Part shown: one piece after another, positions 45,548-53,443 of the stretch
How the letters are laid out: each line of letters opens with the position of its first letter
How positions within the stretch are numbered: position 1 is the stretch's first letter
The notes under the pieces: generated by a model
What the model saw: the letters and a program-made list of their open reading frames with translations, nothing else
Database searches by the model: none
What the model was told of the DNA's origin: nothing
NCBI RefSeq assembly: GCF_900110275.1
Contig: NZ_FODC01000005.1
Span: 558,001-622,000 of the forward strand
Length of the DNA stretch: 64,000 nt
Reading direction: 5' to 3'
From: Duganella sp. CF517
Lineage (GTDB): Bacteria > Pseudomonadota > Gammaproteobacteria > Burkholderiales > Burkholderiaceae_D
Position numbers and translations under genes: made by a program

Positions 45548-46171
45548 TTACAGAACGCCTTTTACAAAGCGCAATACAGCGCTAGCGCCCACTAACCCGG
45601 CTTTCGCGATCGGGAATTCTTCACATAATTTCCGGCAACTTTTAACATAAAAGTTCCAATCGAACAACGGTCCGGGGTCGGTTTTGCGGCCCGGCGCGAT
45701 GTCCTCGTGGCCCTGGACGTCGGTCAGCGGGTAGCGCCGCGCCAGCGCCGCCGTCAGCGCCGCCAGCGCCGCGTACTGCGCCGCTTCGAACGGCGTGTCG
45801 TCGGTGCCTTCGAGCTCGATGCCAAGCGAGTAGTCGTTACATTTTTCGCGGCCGCGAAACGACGACGTACCGGCGTGCCAGGCGCGGTCGTTGGCCGAGA
45901 CATACTGGATCACCCGGCCGTCGCGGCGCACAAAAAAATGGCTCGACACTTTCAGCCCGCGCAGGTCGGCGAACGAAGGGTCAGCATTATAGTCCACCCG
46001 GCCGGTAAACAGGTCGGAGACGTGGGGACCGCCGAAACGGCCGCCCGGCAGGCTGATATTGTGGATCACCAGCAGCGTGATGTCGGCCGGGTCGGGACGG
46101 CAATCGAAGTGCGGGCTGTCGTAGCGGCTCGCCGCCGGCCACCAGCCGTCCGCGCCTATGCTGTCCTTCAT
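45548..46171 (-). CDS. ampD: 1,6-anhydro-N-acetylmuramyl-L-alanine amidase AmpD
   Basis: A 207-residue cytoplasmic zinc amidase of peptidoglycan recycling. The metal ligands are likely His37 (LLVIHNISLP), His155 (QGHEDIAPGRK) and Asp165 (KTDPGPLFDW). No signal peptide is present, as expected for AmpD. Its ATG overlaps the pilR stop by four bases, a Burkholderiales arrangement that couples a murein-recycling gene to a pilus regulator. A C-terminal extension of about 30 residues follows the last ligand. Confidence 0.94.
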   Translation of the reverse strand: MKDSIGADGWWPAASRYDSPHFDCRPDPADITLLVIHNISLPGGRFGGPHVSDLFTGRVDYNADPSFADLRGLKVSSHFFVRRDGRVIQYVSANDRAWHAGTSSFRGREKCNDYSLGIELEGTDDTPFEAAQYAALAALTAALARRYPLTDVQGHEDIAPGRKTDPGPLFDWNFYVKSCRKLCEEFPIAKAGLVGASAVLRFVKGVL

Positions 46172-47649
46172 GCCTCGGGCTCCTGGATGTTCAGCTTCTG
46201 CATTTGATAGCGCAGCTGGCGGAAGCTGATGCCCAGCAGTTGCGCGGCCTGCGTGCGGTTGAACTGCGTCTGCGTCAGCGCGCGCAGGATGATGTCGCGC
46301 TCGATCTGGTTCAGGTAGTCGGGCAGGCTGGCCGGCAGCGGCTCCGGCAGCGGCGGCACCGGCGCGGGCGGCGGTGCCGGCCCGGCGTCCGGCTGCGCCG
46401 GGATATTCGGCAGCGGTATCCACATCGGCGCCGGCGCCGGCGTCGGCGATGGCAACGGCCCCGCCGACTCGGCGCCGCGCGCGCCCTTGAGCGCCAGGTC
46501 GGCCACCTCGATGACGCCATCGTTGGCGAAGGCCAGCGCCCGTTCCAGGATGTTTTCCAGCTCACGCACGTTGCCGGGGAAGGAATAGCCGCGCAGCGCG
46601 TCGAGCACGCCGTCCCCCAGCGCCGCCCGGTGCTCGAAGGTGCCGAGCCGCTCCAGTATCGCGCCGGTCAGCACGCCGAGGTCGTCGAGCCGCTCGCGCA
46701 GCGGCGGCAGGCCCAGTTCGATCACGTTCAGCCGGTAGAACAGATCCTGGCGAAAGCTGCCCTGCTCCACGCATTGCGCCAGGTTTTTATGGGTCGCACT
46801 GATAATCCGCACGTCGACCGGCTCCTCGGCGGTGGCGCCGATCTTGCGCACGCGCCGCTCCTGGATCGCCCGCAGCAGCTTGACCTGCATCGCCAGCGGC
46901 AGGTCGGCCACCTCGTCGAGCATCAGGGTGCCGCCGTCGGCCGCCTGGAAAAAGCCGTCGCGGTCGTCGGCGGCGCCGGTGAAGGCGCCCTTGCGGTAGC
47001 CGAAAAACTCGGCCTCCATCAGCGCCTCCGGAATCGCGCCGCAGTTGACCGCGACGAAGGGCTTGCCGGCACGCGAGCTTTGCGCGTGGATTTCGCGCGC
47101 CGCCAACTCCTTGCCGCTGCCCGATTCGCCGTGGATGGCGATCGGCGCCATCGAACGCGCCAGCCTGGCGATCTGCGCGCGCAGCGACTGGATCACCGCC
47201 GACTCGCCCTTCAACCGGCTGGCCGGCGGCGTTTCGCTGGCCGCCAGGCCGGCCGGCGGCGCGTTCAGGCGCAGCGCCGAGCGCACCATCAGCCGCAATT
47301 GGTCCAGCGCCACCGGCTTGGAGATGTAATCGAAGGCGCCGGCCTTGAGCGCGACGACGGCGTTGTCGGCGCTGCCGAAGGCCGTCACCACCGCGATCGG
47401 CGTGTTCTTGTGGGCGGCGTTCACCTCGCGCACCAGCTCCAGCCCCAAGCCGTCGGGCAGGCGCATGTCGGTCAGCACCAATTGATAATCCCGATGCTCG
47501 CGTTCCGCCCCGGCCAGCAGCGCGCGCGCCTGCGCCAGGGTCGCCGCGCTGTCGACATCCAGCCCCATTTTCACCAGGGTCAGTTCCAGCAATTCGCGCA
47601 GGTCGGCTTCATCGTCGACCACCAGCACGCGGGGAGAACGCTCGCTCAT
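46168..47649 (-). CDS. pilR: Sigma-54-dependent response regulator PilR
   Basis: A 493-residue NtrC-type activator that turns on pilin transcription with sigma-54. The receiver (about 1-120) has VVDDEADLRELLE and LTDMRLPDG. The AAA+ domain has Walker A GESGSGKE near 170, the sigma-54 loop GAFTGA near 220 and DEVADLPL. A Pro-rich linker leads to a Fis-type HTH, NRTQAAQLLGISFRQLRYQM, at the C-terminus. It follows pilS by 14 bases. The pilin gene it would control is not in the window. Confidence 0.95.
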   Translation of the reverse strand: MSERSPRVLVVDDEADLRELLELTLVKMGLDVDSAATLAQARALLAGAEREHRDYQLVLTDMRLPDGLGLELVREVNAAHKNTPIAVVTAFGSADNAVVALKAGAFDYISKPVALDQLRLMVRSALRLNAPPAGLAASETPPASRLKGESAVIQSLRAQIARLARSMAPIAIHGESGSGKELAAREIHAQSSRAGKPFVAVNCGAIPEALMEAEFFGYRKGAFTGAADDRDGFFQAADGGTLMLDEVADLPLAMQVKLLRAIQERRVRKIGATAEEPVDVRIISATHKNLAQCVEQGSFRQDLFYRLNVIELGLPPLRERLDDLGVLTGAILERLGTFEHRAALGDGVLDALRGYSFPGNVRELENILERALAFANDGVIEVADLALKGARGAESAGPLPSPTPAPAPMWIPLPNIPAQPDAGPAPPPAPVPPLPEPLPASLPDYLNQIERDIILRALTQTQFNRTQAAQLLGISFRQLRYQMQKLNIQEPEA

Positions 47650-47663
47650 GGCACTGCCTCTTC

Positions 47664-49358
47664 TTATTTTTGCGCCGGTTGGGCGAAGGTGATCACAAAG
47701 CGTCCGCTGGAGCGGCGGCCGCCATCGGGGCTGTCGCGGCTATCGAAACGGTATTCGTAATCGAGCCGGGCTTCGTTATTCAAACACAATTCGCGCGCCA
47801 GATACAGCCCCAGGCCCGTGCCTTTGCTCGATGTGGTGTAAAACGGCTCGAACAGGTGGGCCCGCACCTCCGGCGAGATGCCCGGGCCGTCGTCCTGCAC
47901 GTGCAGCTCCATGCGCTGGGCGTGGTGCGGATGGGTGAGCAGGTCGACCCGGATCGACCGCGGCCCGCCGCTGGCGTAGCGCACGGCGTTGTTTAACAGA
48001 TTAAGCACCACCTCGCGCAGGTGCAGCGGATCGAAGCGCACCATCGTGCCCGGCGCCACCGACAGGCCGACGATGTCCGGCGGCAGGCCGTGGTTGTTGA
48101 TGAATTCCGAGCGCAACTCGGCCAGGAAGCCGTCCAGCGCCAGCGGCTCGTTATTCGGCTGCACCTTGCGCGACAGCTGCAGGATGTCCTCGACCATGCG
48201 GTTGACCCGCGCCACGTTGTCGCCGACGATCTTGAGCAGGCGCAGATGCACGGCGCTGTCCAGGTCCTCCCCCAGCAGCGCGGTGGCGTGGCCGATGGCC
48301 GACAGCGGATTGCGCACCTCGTGGGCGATGCTGGCCGTCAGGCGTCCCATCGACGCCAGCTTCAGTTGCTGCGCCTGGTTTTCGATGCCCGTCACGTCCT
48401 GCAGGAAAATCACGCTGCGCTCGAAGCCGACGCCGGACGACGACGCGTCGACCGCCGCGAAGCGCACCTTCAAATGCGCCGACAGGTCGCGGCGCGCGCT
48501 CCAGGCGGCGGTCAACCCTTGCAGCGCGGCGTCGCTGAACGGCTTGATGGTGACGAACACCGTGCTGCGCGCCGGATCGTCGCGCCATTCGGCGTACGCC
48601 TGCGCCAGCGGCGCCAATGGCGCGGCCGCCGACAGCTTGAAGTTCAGGTCCGGGCCGACCAGTCCGAGCATCTGGCGCGCGGCCGGATTGCCGGCCGAGA
48701 CCCGCCCGTCCGGATCGACCACCAGGATGCCGTCGCCGATATTGGCCATCACCAGCCGGTTGACCGCCTGCTGCACATTGATTTCCACGCCGCGCTGGAT
48801 CGCCAGCTCCTCCTGGCCGATCAATTTGCCGGCCATGCGGTTGACCACCAGCACGGCGGCAAAGAAGGCGGCGCCGTACAGGCCCGATTGCAGCAGGCCG
48901 TGCTGGCTCTCCATCGCCAGCAGCTGCCACACGCTCTCGCCCAGCATGAACAGCGCCACCAGCGCGGTGCAGAACAGCGCCAGCACCAGCGGCGCCAGGA
49001 TGGCCGAACCGGCCAGCGGGAACAGATACAAGATGGCCAGGCCGCTGCGCACGCCGCCGCCGGCGAGGTACAGCAGCGAGATGACGGCCAGGTCGCAGGC
49101 GATCTGCGACAGCAGTTGCAGCAGGAAGCGGCGGCGCCAGGAGACGGCCATCAGCGCGAAGCCGACCGCCAGGCCCAGATACGCCAGGCACACCGGCAGG
49201 TACGGATATTCGTCGACGGCGCGCAGGCCCCGGCTGTCGAAACTCAGATAGACCAGCAGCACCAGCGCGATGACCACGCGGGTGGCGTTGAGCGTTTGCA
49301 GCGAGCGCCAGAAGGTGGCGCGCGATTCAGCCGACAGGGCTTGCAGGCGCGCCACCAC
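47664..49358 (-). CDS. pilS: Membrane sensor histidine kinase PilS
   Basis: A 564-residue kinase partner of PilR. About six membrane helices fill residues 25-180 (for example VVIALVLLVYLSF, SGLAILYLFPLAG). A PAS region follows (NIGDGILVVDPDGRVSAGN). The dimerisation helix carries the phosphoacceptor His in SIAHEVRNPLSAIGHA near 344. The ATPase domain has NLLNNAVRYA, DDGPGI and GTGLGLYLARE. Translation starts with GTG. It follows the PP0621-family gene by 15 bases. Confidence 0.94.
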   Translation of the reverse strand: MVARLQALSAESRATFWRSLQTLNATRVVIALVLLVYLSFDSRGLRAVDEYPYLPVCLAYLGLAVGFALMAVSWRRRFLLQLLSQIACDLAVISLLYLAGGGVRSGLAILYLFPLAGSAILAPLVLALFCTALVALFMLGESVWQLLAMESQHGLLQSGLYGAAFFAAVLVVNRMAGKLIGQEELAIQRGVEINVQQAVNRLVMANIGDGILVVDPDGRVSAGNPAARQMLGLVGPDLNFKLSAAAPLAPLAQAYAEWRDDPARSTVFVTIKPFSDAALQGLTAAWSARRDLSAHLKVRFAAVDASSSGVGFERSVIFLQDVTGIENQAQQLKLASMGRLTASIAHEVRNPLSAIGHATALLGEDLDSAVHLRLLKIVGDNVARVNRMVEDILQLSRKVQPNNEPLALDGFLAELRSEFINNHGLPPDIVGLSVAPGTMVRFDPLHLREVVLNLLNNAVRYASGGPRSIRVDLLTHPHHAQRMELHVQDDGPGISPEVRAHLFEPFYTTSSKGTGLGLYLARELCLNNEARLDYEYRFDSRDSPDGGRRSSGRFVITFAQPAQK

Positions 49359-49373
49359 CGGCCGGCCCGGGCT

Positions 49374-49682
49374 TTACGCCGCCGGCGCGGCGGCGTGCGC
49401 CGCGCAGCAGTAATCGCGGCCGTTGGCGTGGACCGCCTCCGAGGCGGGGAAGAAAATACCGCACCTGGCGCATTCGAGCATCGTCTCGGCGTCGGCCAGC
49501 GCCTTGTCGGTGCGCGCCTTGTAGGCGGTCTGGCTGGCGCCAGGCGCGCCGGGCGGCACCTCCTGGTTCGGCGGCGGCTGGCGGAACTGCTGCTGGTTGC
49601 GCTGTTGCGCGCTGCGGATTTTGCTGCGGATCGCGAAGATCACCAGGAAAATCAATCCCAGCCAAATCAAAATACGGCTCAT
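49374..49682 (-). CDS. PP0621 family protein
   Basis: A 102-residue protein with one N-terminal membrane helix (ILIWLGLIFLVIFAI), a Gln/Pro-rich linker and a C-terminal cysteine motif, CARCGIFFPASEAV then GRDYCCAAH. This layout fits the PP0621 family, of unknown function and found beside pilS in several proteobacteria. A second ATG two codons upstream is possible. The cysteine pattern suggests metal binding. Confidence 0.85.
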   Translation of the reverse strand: MSRILIWLGLIFLVIFAIRSKIRSAQQRNQQQFRQPPPNQEVPPGAPGASQTAYKARTDKALADAETMLECARCGIFFPASEAVHANGRDYCCAAHAAAPAA

Positions 49683-50482
49683 GCCCATCCTTTATGCAAA
49701 ACCACTTCAAACACAAAACGGCTGCCGACATATGCCAGCAACAACGTCGCAAATCCGGCCAGCGTGAAGCTCAGCGCCGTCTTGCCGCGCCAGCCGCGGA
49801 AGCGCCGGCCGGCCAGCAGCGCGGCGAACAGCATCCAGGACAGTAGCGTAAACGCCGACTTGTGGTCCCATTTGAGCGCCTGGCCGAACAACTGTTCCGA
49901 AAACACGATGCCCGACAACACCGTCAAACTCAATAGCGTGAAACCGAAGCCTATCATGCGGAACAACAGCTTCTCCATCGTCAGCAGCGCCGGCAGCTGG
50001 TCCAGCGCGCCGGACAGGAAGCTTTTGCGGTCGGTGGCCGCGTGCAGGCGCGCCTCCTGCAGCGCCATCAGCACGGCGTGGAAGGCGGCGATGGTCAGCG
50101 TGCTATAGGCCATGGTGGCGATGGCGATGTGCCAGCCGAACAATGAGGTTTTGCCCTCCAGCGGGATCAGGTTGCCCGGGAAGACGGCTTGCAGCGCGGC
50201 GGCGACGGCGGCGCTGGGCATGACCAGGCGGCGCATGCCGTCCAGGCTGAAATTGCGGTTTTCCAGCCAGTAGGCCGCCACCGACACCCACAAGGCCGAC
50301 GACAGCATCGCCGCGAAGCCGATCCGCAGCGAACCGGCGGCGGCCACCTCCAGCCACAGGCCGGCGCCGTGCAGCGTCCAGGCGGCCACCGTCACGGCCG
50401 AAATCAGGCCGGCGCGGCGCGATGGCAGGGCGGCGCACAGGATGTACAGCGCGATGGCTGCGATGAACAAGTAGGTCTGCAT
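49679..50482 (-). CDS. CcsA/YpjD-like cytochrome c assembly family membrane protein
   Basis: A 267-residue protein of about eight membrane helices (LFIAAIALYILCAAL at the start). Its family is related to CcsA/CcmC haem-handling proteins but its role is not established. In Burkholderiales this gene often stands divergent from ffh; here 5.2 kb of other genes separate them. It overlaps the following PP0621 gene by four bases. Confidence 0.85.
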   Translation of the reverse strand: MQTYLFIAAIALYILCAALPSRRAGLISAVTVAAWTLHGAGLWLEVAAAGSLRIGFAAMLSSALWVSVAAYWLENRNFSLDGMRRLVMPSAAVAAALQAVFPGNLIPLEGKTSLFGWHIAIATMAYSTLTIAAFHAVLMALQEARLHAATDRKSFLSGALDQLPALLTMEKLLFRMIGFGFTLLSLTVLSGIVFSEQLFGQALKWDHKSAFTLLSWMLFAALLAGRRFRGWRGKTALSFTLAGFATLLLAYVGSRFVFEVVLHKGWA

Positions 50483-50504
50483 GTCCCGCAGTTTACACCA
50501 TCGC

Positions 50505-51302
50505 TCAGTCGACGGCTGCCATCCTCAGTTCGTCGTTGTGGTGGCGCTGCTGTTCCTCCATGACCAGCTGCCCCAGTTCGCGCTTCAAGGCGTTGAATTC
50601 GGCGGCGGCCGGATCGCGCAGGCGCGGCAGGTCGACCATCAGGTCGCGCTTGACGGTGCCCGGCCGGTAGGTCATGACGACGATGCGGTCGGCCAGGTAG
50701 ATCGCCTCTTCGATGCTGTGGGTGATGAAGATGATGGTCTTTTTCAGCTCGGACCAGATGCGCAGCAGTTCGTCCTGCAGGTTGCGCCGGGTCAGCGCGT
50801 CGAGCGCGCCGAACGGCTCGTCCATCAGCATGATCGGCGAGTCCAGCGCCAGCACGCGGGCGATCGCCACCCGCTGGCGCATGCCGCCCGACAGGTCCTT
50901 CGGAAAGCGGCTGCGGAAGTCCTGCAAGGACAGCATGGCGAGCAGCTTGTCGACGACGGCGTTGATCTCGCCCTTGGCCATGCCCTTGATCTCCAGGCCG
51001 AAGGCGACGTTGTCGGCCACCGTCATCCACGGGAACAGCGCGTATTCCTGGAACACCATGCCGCGCTCCGGTCCCGGACCGGTCACCAGCTTGCCGTCGG
51101 CGGTGATGCTGCCCGCCGTCGGCGGCGCGAAGCCGGCCACCGCGTTGAGCAAGGTGGATTTGCCGCAGCCCGAAGGCCCCAGCAGGCAGACGAACTGCCC
51201 CTGCGGGATCTCCAGGTTGATGTCCTTGAGCGCCACCAGTTCGCGGTCGGCGGTCTGGAACACCTTGCTCACATTCGATACGACGATATGGGTGGCGCTC
51301 AT
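50505..51302 (-). CDS. ABC transporter ATPase, nitrate/sulfonate/taurine type
   Basis: A 265-residue TauB/SsuB-type ATPase with Walker A LLGPSGCGKSTL, Q-loop VFQEYALFPWMTV, signature LSGGMRQRVAIARVLAL, Walker B IMLMDEPFGALD and the switch His in ITHSIEEAI. It follows its permease gene by 13 bases in a three-gene importer operon. The substrate is not deducible. Confidence 0.9.
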   Translation of the reverse strand: MSATHIVVSNVSKVFQTADRELVALKDINLEIPQGQFVCLLGPSGCGKSTLLNAVAGFAPPTAGSITADGKLVTGPGPERGMVFQEYALFPWMTVADNVAFGLEIKGMAKGEINAVVDKLLAMLSLQDFRSRFPKDLSGGMRQRVAIARVLALDSPIMLMDEPFGALDALTRRNLQDELLRIWSELKKTIIFITHSIEEAIYLADRIVVMTYRPGTVKRDLMVDLPRLRDPAAAEFNALKRELGQLVMEEQQRHHNDELRMAAVD

Positions 51303-51315
51303 CGATGCTCCAATC

Positions 51316-52146
51316 TTAGTTTTCCAACCCGCGGTGCCAGCGCAGCAGGTGGTTATTCAGCTTGTTCATGCCGACGTCGATGGCCAGGCCGATCAAGCCG
51401 ATGCTGATCATGCCGGCGATGATTTTGTCGGACCAGAAGTACTCGCGCGCCTCCAGGATGCGGAAACCGAGGCCGTTGTTGACGGCGATCATCTCGGAGA
51501 CGATGACCACGATGAAGGCGGTGCCGATGCCGATCCGCACGCCGGACAATATATAGGGCACGGCGGCCGGCAGGATCACGCGCACGAACATGGTGCCGCC
51601 GGTGGCGCCCAGGTTGCGCGCGGCGCGCAGGTAGATGCCGTCGACCTGGCGCACGCCGGCGATGGTGTTCATCAGCACCGGGAAGAAGGCGCCCAGCGCG
51701 ATCAGGAACACGGCCGGCGGATTGCCCAGCCCGAACCACAGGATCGACAGCGGAATGTAGGCGATCGGCGGGATCGGCCGCAGCAGCTGCACCAGCGGAT
51801 TGAGCCAGTCGTAGACGCGCGCGTTGGCGCCCATGGCCAGTCCGATCGGCAGCGCCAGCCCGGCGCCGATGACGAAGCCCACCACCACCCGATACAGGCT
51901 GCCGATCGAATCGGTGATCAACTCGCCGGAGACGGCCCACGACAGCCAGCCGCCGGCGGCCGGGTCGTAGGGCTGCAGCGGCAGCAGGTAGGCGATCCAC
52001 TTTTCCACCACCGCCAGCGGCGACGGCAGCACCTGCGGATTGACCCAGCCGAGCATCGCCACCGCCTGCCACACGGCGATGACCAGCGCCGGCACCACCA
52101 TGCCGACGGCGGCCTGCCGCCAGGACGAGTTGGAGCGGGCGGCCAT
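51316..52146 (-). CDS. ABC transporter permease, nitrate/sulfonate/taurine type
   Basis: A 276-residue inner-membrane protein with about six helices. The coupling segment is AARNLGATGGTMFVRVILPAAVPYI, typical of TauC/SsuC permeases. Its start codon follows the stop of the binding-protein gene directly, with no gap. One subunit of about this size would dimerise, unlike the fused permease at 15.8 kb. Confidence 0.9.
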   Translation of the reverse strand: MAARSNSSWRQAAVGMVVPALVIAVWQAVAMLGWVNPQVLPSPLAVVEKWIAYLLPLQPYDPAAGGWLSWAVSGELITDSIGSLYRVVVGFVIGAGLALPIGLAMGANARVYDWLNPLVQLLRPIPPIAYIPLSILWFGLGNPPAVFLIALGAFFPVLMNTIAGVRQVDGIYLRAARNLGATGGTMFVRVILPAAVPYILSGVRIGIGTAFIVVIVSEMIAVNNGLGFRILEAREYFWSDKIIAGMISIGLIGLAIDVGMNKLNNHLLRWHRGLEN

Positions 52147-53121
52147 TTACTTCACGCCCAGGTTCTTCTTGGCCGCGTCGAGCAGGTCGGTCTTGACCCA
52201 GTCCTTGGCCAGCGGCGGCTTGCTCATGCGGCCGACGCCGGTCTTGACCATGACGTCGGTGGTGGTCTGGATATGCTCGGGCGTGATGTCGTAGCTGTAC
52301 GGCGAATTGCCGATGGCGTCGTCGAAATCGTCCTTGGTGATCTGCCCCTTGAACACCACCTCGCGCACGTATTTCTCGGCCAGCGCCTTGTTCTCGATGA
52401 AGCTCTTGGTCGCCTGCACGAAGCAGTTCATGAACTTCTCGGCCACCGGCCGCTTCTCCTTATAGAACTTCTCGGTCATCACCATGGTGCGCACCGGTTC
52501 GCCGATCGGCGTGTCGTAGGGCTTGAGCATCTCGGTGCCGAAGCCCTTGTTGATCGCTTGCGAGGACTGCGGCTCGGACTGCATCATGGCGTCGATGTTC
52601 TTCCCCAGCAGCGCCTGGTTGAGGTCGGCGTAAGCGAGGAACACCAGCTGCACGTCCTTGCCCGGCTGGTCGGCGAACGTCATGCCGTTTTTTTGCAGCT
52701 CGGCCAGCAGCAGCACCTCCTGGATGCCGCCGCGCGTGACGCCGACCCGCTTGCCCTTGAGGTCCTTGACGGTCTTCAAATTGAGGTCGGTGCGCCCGAC
52801 CAGCCGCGCGCCGCCCTTGGCGAAGCCGGCCACGACGTAGATCGGCGCGCCGCCGGCGCGCCCGGAGATGGCCGCCTCCGAGGCCGTGGTCCCGATGTCG
52901 AGCTCGCCGGCGATGATGGCCTGCATCACGTCCAGCCCCTTGGCGAAGACATGCTCCTCGACCTTGATGCCGCACTTGGGCGCGATCTCTTTGATATAGG
53001 AGACGGCGCCGTAGTGGGCGAACTTCAGGTTGCCCAGCCGGACCACGTCCTGCGCCTGGGCGCCGGCGGCGCTGACCAACAACCCGACACACACCATCCT
53101 GCAGATCGATTTCAGTCTCAT
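52147..53121 (-). CDS. ABC transporter periplasmic substrate-binding protein, NMT1/TauA-like
   Basis: A 324-residue periplasmic binding protein with a signal peptide ending at about AQA (residues 1-23). The mature domain shows LDIGTTASEAAI, KDLKGKRVGVTRGG and NQALLGKNIDAMM, matching the NMT1/SsuA-type fold. The operon likely imports a sulfonate, taurine, nitrate or pyrimidine-like solute. The first gene of its operon, it is transcribed away from the NHL lipoprotein gene. Confidence 0.88.
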   Translation of the reverse strand: MRLKSICRMVCVGLLVSAAGAQAQDVVRLGNLKFAHYGAVSYIKEIAPKCGIKVEEHVFAKGLDVMQAIIAGELDIGTTASEAAISGRAGGAPIYVVAGFAKGGARLVGRTDLNLKTVKDLKGKRVGVTRGGIQEVLLLAELQKNGMTFADQPGKDVQLVFLAYADLNQALLGKNIDAMMQSEPQSSQAINKGFGTEMLKPYDTPIGEPVRTMVMTEKFYKEKRPVAEKFMNCFVQATKSFIENKALAEKYVREVVFKGQITKDDFDDAIGNSPYSYDITPEHIQTTTDVMVKTGVGRMSKPPLAKDWVKTDLLDAAKKNLGVK

Positions 53122-53443
53122 CCGTCCCTCCTAAGGTCTCGACATGGCCGGCGGCCACTCTTGTAGTGTGGCGATCATATCAAGCAGGCGGGCACTTGCC
53201 TATCGTCATGAAGCCGTCTCCCGTTGCTATTTGTTACAAAACAACCCTGTCAGAGTGACAATGCGTGAGTATTTAAAGGCGATCTGCATCGATAATGACA
53301 TGTTGATTCACCAAGGTTGCGTCTACTCACATGAGATTACAAAGTTCCCGCACGGACGTTGACCTAGCTCAATGAAGCAAACCTCGCGAACCGGCGCCGC
53401 CGGGCGGGCACAAAACTACAACAACCCACCAAGAAAGTCGCAG
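53122..53443. other. Divergent intergenic region
   Basis: I see no gene in these 322 bases. The centre (about 53210-53350) is AT-rich compared with its surroundings and probably holds the divergent promoters. No palindrome or terminator stands out. Confidence 0.4.
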